Positions 63,007 to 64,000 of a stretch of 64,000 nt of DNA are shown here, in pieces. Source of the DNA: Bacteroidota bacterium (GTDB lineage Bacteria; Bacteroidota; Bacteroidia; B-17B0; Aurantibacillaceae); contig JANYEQ010000102.1 in assembly GCA_025363015.1 (NCBI GenBank), forward strand, positions 1 through 64,000, read 5' to 3'. The notes under the pieces were generated by a model that was not told where the DNA came from, searched no databases, and saw only the letters and a program-made list of their open reading frames with translations. The translations under genes were made by a program, and so were the position numbers. Numbering within the stretch: position 1 is the first letter of the stretch; each line of letters starts with the position of its first letter.

Positions 63007-63897
63007 TTGAAAGCTACAACAATATCTACTCCCACTAATTACTCTAAACTTTCGGGTTTTTTAAAACTTACCAAATTTAGGTTGGGTGGCTTAGTGGTAT
63101 TTAGCGCCGTAATTACTTATTTTACAGTAGCTGCAAGTATTAATTGGTGCCAAGTAGTGGCACTATGTTTGGGTGGTATGTTAGTTACATCAGCTGCTAA
63201 TGGCTTTAATCAAATTATTGAAAAAGATTTGGATAAGTTAATGGATAGAACTAAAAACCGCCCTATGCCCACAGGCGTTTTAACAAGTACTCAGGCGTTT
63301 ATTTTTTGTACATTTTTTGGTATTAGTGGCACTATTTTATTGTGGGTATATACTAACCCTTTGTGCGGTATTTTAGGCTTTATTTCTATTTTATTATATG
63401 CAGTAGTTTATACACCTTTAAAACGCATTACGCCGTTTTCAGTATTTGTAGGGGCTTTTCCAGGGGCATTGCCTACACTTATTGGTGCTGTGGCCGCTAC
63501 CGAAGGGTTTGGACATATTACTTTTTTTGCTGTTTTATTATTTACCATTCAGTTTGTATGGCAATTCCCACACTTTTGGGCTTTGGCTTGGTTTAATAAC
63601 GATGATTATGCTAAGGCCGATTTTTACCTTCTTCCCTCAAAAGGTGGTAAAGATGATGTATCTAAATTTCAAATATTACTTTACTCGGTATTTTTACTTA
63701 TTACCAGTATTTTACCCTTTGTGTTTCAGCAAGTAGGCATTATTAGTACATTGGTGTGTGTGGTAGCGGGTTTAGCCTTGTTGTTTCAGGCCTATATTTT
63801 TTACCGTTTACCCAGCGATGCACTTGCAAAAAAACTTTTTTTTAGTACTTTAATTTATTTACCCGTAGTGCAATTAGCCTTAATGACAAAATCTTAA
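63007..63897 (+). CDS. ctaB: Protoheme IX farnesyltransferase (haem O synthase), TTG start
   Basis: A 296-residue inner-membrane prenyltransferase that adds farnesyl to protohaem for haem o and a of terminal oxidases. It has about seven to nine helices and the metal-diphosphate motif AANGFNQIIEKDLDKLMDRT, plus RPMPTG, YTPLKRITPFSVFVGAFPG and the second aspartate/tryptophan stretch FPHFWALAWF. The N-terminal KATTISTPTNYSKLSGFL is accounted for by a TTG at 63007. No ATG exists before KLTKFR, so TTG is the start. The next ORF begins 20 bases after it. Confidence 0.93.
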   Translation: MKATTISTPTNYSKLSGFLKLTKFRLGGLVVFSAVITYFTVAASINWCQVVALCLGGMLVTSAANGFNQIIEKDLDKLMDRTKNRPMPTGVLTSTQAFIFCTFFGISGTILLWVYTNPLCGILGFISILLYAVVYTPLKRITPFSVFVGAFPGALPTLIGAVAATEGFGHITFFAVLLFTIQFVWQFPHFWALAWFNNDDYAKADFYLLPSKGGKDDVSKFQILLYSVFLLITSILPFVFQQVGIISTLVCVVAGLALLFQAYIFYRLPSDALAKKLFFSTLIYLPVVQLALMTKS

Positions 63898-63916
63898 TCT
63901 TCAAAAATACAATACT

Positions 63917-64000
63917 ATGGAAGAAACATCACTAAAAATACAAAATCAAAATTTACGCAAAGCAGATTTTAAACAAGCCCAGCGCAAAGCCGCAAAGCCA
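63917..64000 (+). CDS. 5' end of a gene, possibly cytochrome oxidase subunit III
   Basis: Only 28 codons are inside the window: MEETSLKIQNQNLRKADFKQAQRKAAKP, hydrophilic and lysine-rich. In Bacteroidota the gene behind ctaB is often haem-copper oxidase subunit III, whose first residues are a similar charged tail, so that is a plausible identity from context only. The sequence visible here does not prove it. Confidence 0.45.
   Translation, partial: MEETSLKIQNQNLRKADFKQAQRKAAKP

Noticed and set aside
1-64000. CRISPR arrays, prophage, integrases or insertion sequences
   Set aside because: No regularly spaced direct repeats, transposase-like frames or phage genes were seen; the decayed region near 18.6 kb is too small and undiagnostic to call.

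Overview
The window is a chromosomal segment of an AT-rich member of the Bacteroidota. Four things support this. Type IX secretion (T9SS) parts and cargo recur: PorX, PorP/SprF with a PorE-like OmpA partner, a DUF4835/PorD-family protein and five proteins with Por-type C-terminal sorting domains. The order bamD-rpoZ-coaBC-DUF4835 is one known from this phylum, as is an oversized signal peptidase I followed by a second LepB-like protein and WbqC. Several promoters fit the Bacteroidota sigma pattern TTG-N19/20-TAnnTTTG. No CRISPR array, prophage, integrase or intact insertion sequence was seen, so this is mostly core genome with surface and secreted accessory genes.

Layout. 1-3.9 kb: the 5' part of an SprB-repeat surface adhesin with a translationally coupled small secreted partner, a TsdA-like dihaem cytochrome lipoprotein and an unknown secreted protein. 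3.9-18.5 kb: RseP protease, a redoxin, a DUF5522 mini-protein, urocanase, DoxX, dihydrolipoyl dehydrogenase, an HD phosphohydrolase, PorX with TsaE, an outer-membrane beta-barrel candidate, a tandem universal stress protein, DUF1697, a secreted repeat protein, a chagasin-like lipoprotein and a fatty-acid desaturase. 18.5-18.9 kb: a gene-poor island with a frameshifted lipoprotein remnant and nested inverted repeats. 18.9-27 kb: OstA-like protein, a 1019-residue T9SS-exported amidase, and the PorE-like/PorP pair. 27-37.5 kb: recA behind a 17-bp palindrome, aroE, tex, a T9SS cargo protein, PBP4-type carboxypeptidase, tadA, small proteins, L25, prs and tRNA-Leu(CAA). 37.6-45.4 kb: fused E1 alpha/beta branched-chain 2-oxoacid dehydrogenase, a tandem DUF3494 ice-binding protein, a CPA2 antiporter and a phaJ/phaB-like pair. 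45.4-54.3 kb: DUF4835/PorD, coaBC, rpoZ, bamD, a PKD-type T9SS cargo protein, WbqC, two LepB homologues and a cobalamin adenosyltransferase. 54.3-64 kb: TonB-dependent receptor, a large T9SS adhesin, oligoendopeptidase F, asnS, haem O synthase and the start of a probable oxidase gene.

How the genes fit together. Much of the window serves the cell envelope: proteins leave through Sec, are trimmed by LepB, and at least five continue through the T9SS, whose regulator (PorX) and outer-membrane parts (PorP/PorE/PorD) are encoded here. BamD and OstA-like proteins maintain the outer membrane that carries them. A carbon-metabolism theme (branched-chain oxoacid dehydrogenase with its E3, an enoyl-CoA hydratase and acetoacetyl-CoA reductase pair, cobalamin adenosyltransferase) is compatible with amino-acid or fatty-acid catabolism and perhaps polyhydroxyalkanoate storage.

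The observations most worth a second look are two genes whose conserved N-termini can only be reached from an ATT start codon, a LepB paralogue that has lost both catalytic residues, a palindrome ahead of the recA promoter, an amidase with a degenerate lysozyme-like domain, and the decayed, structured island at 18.6-18.85 kb.
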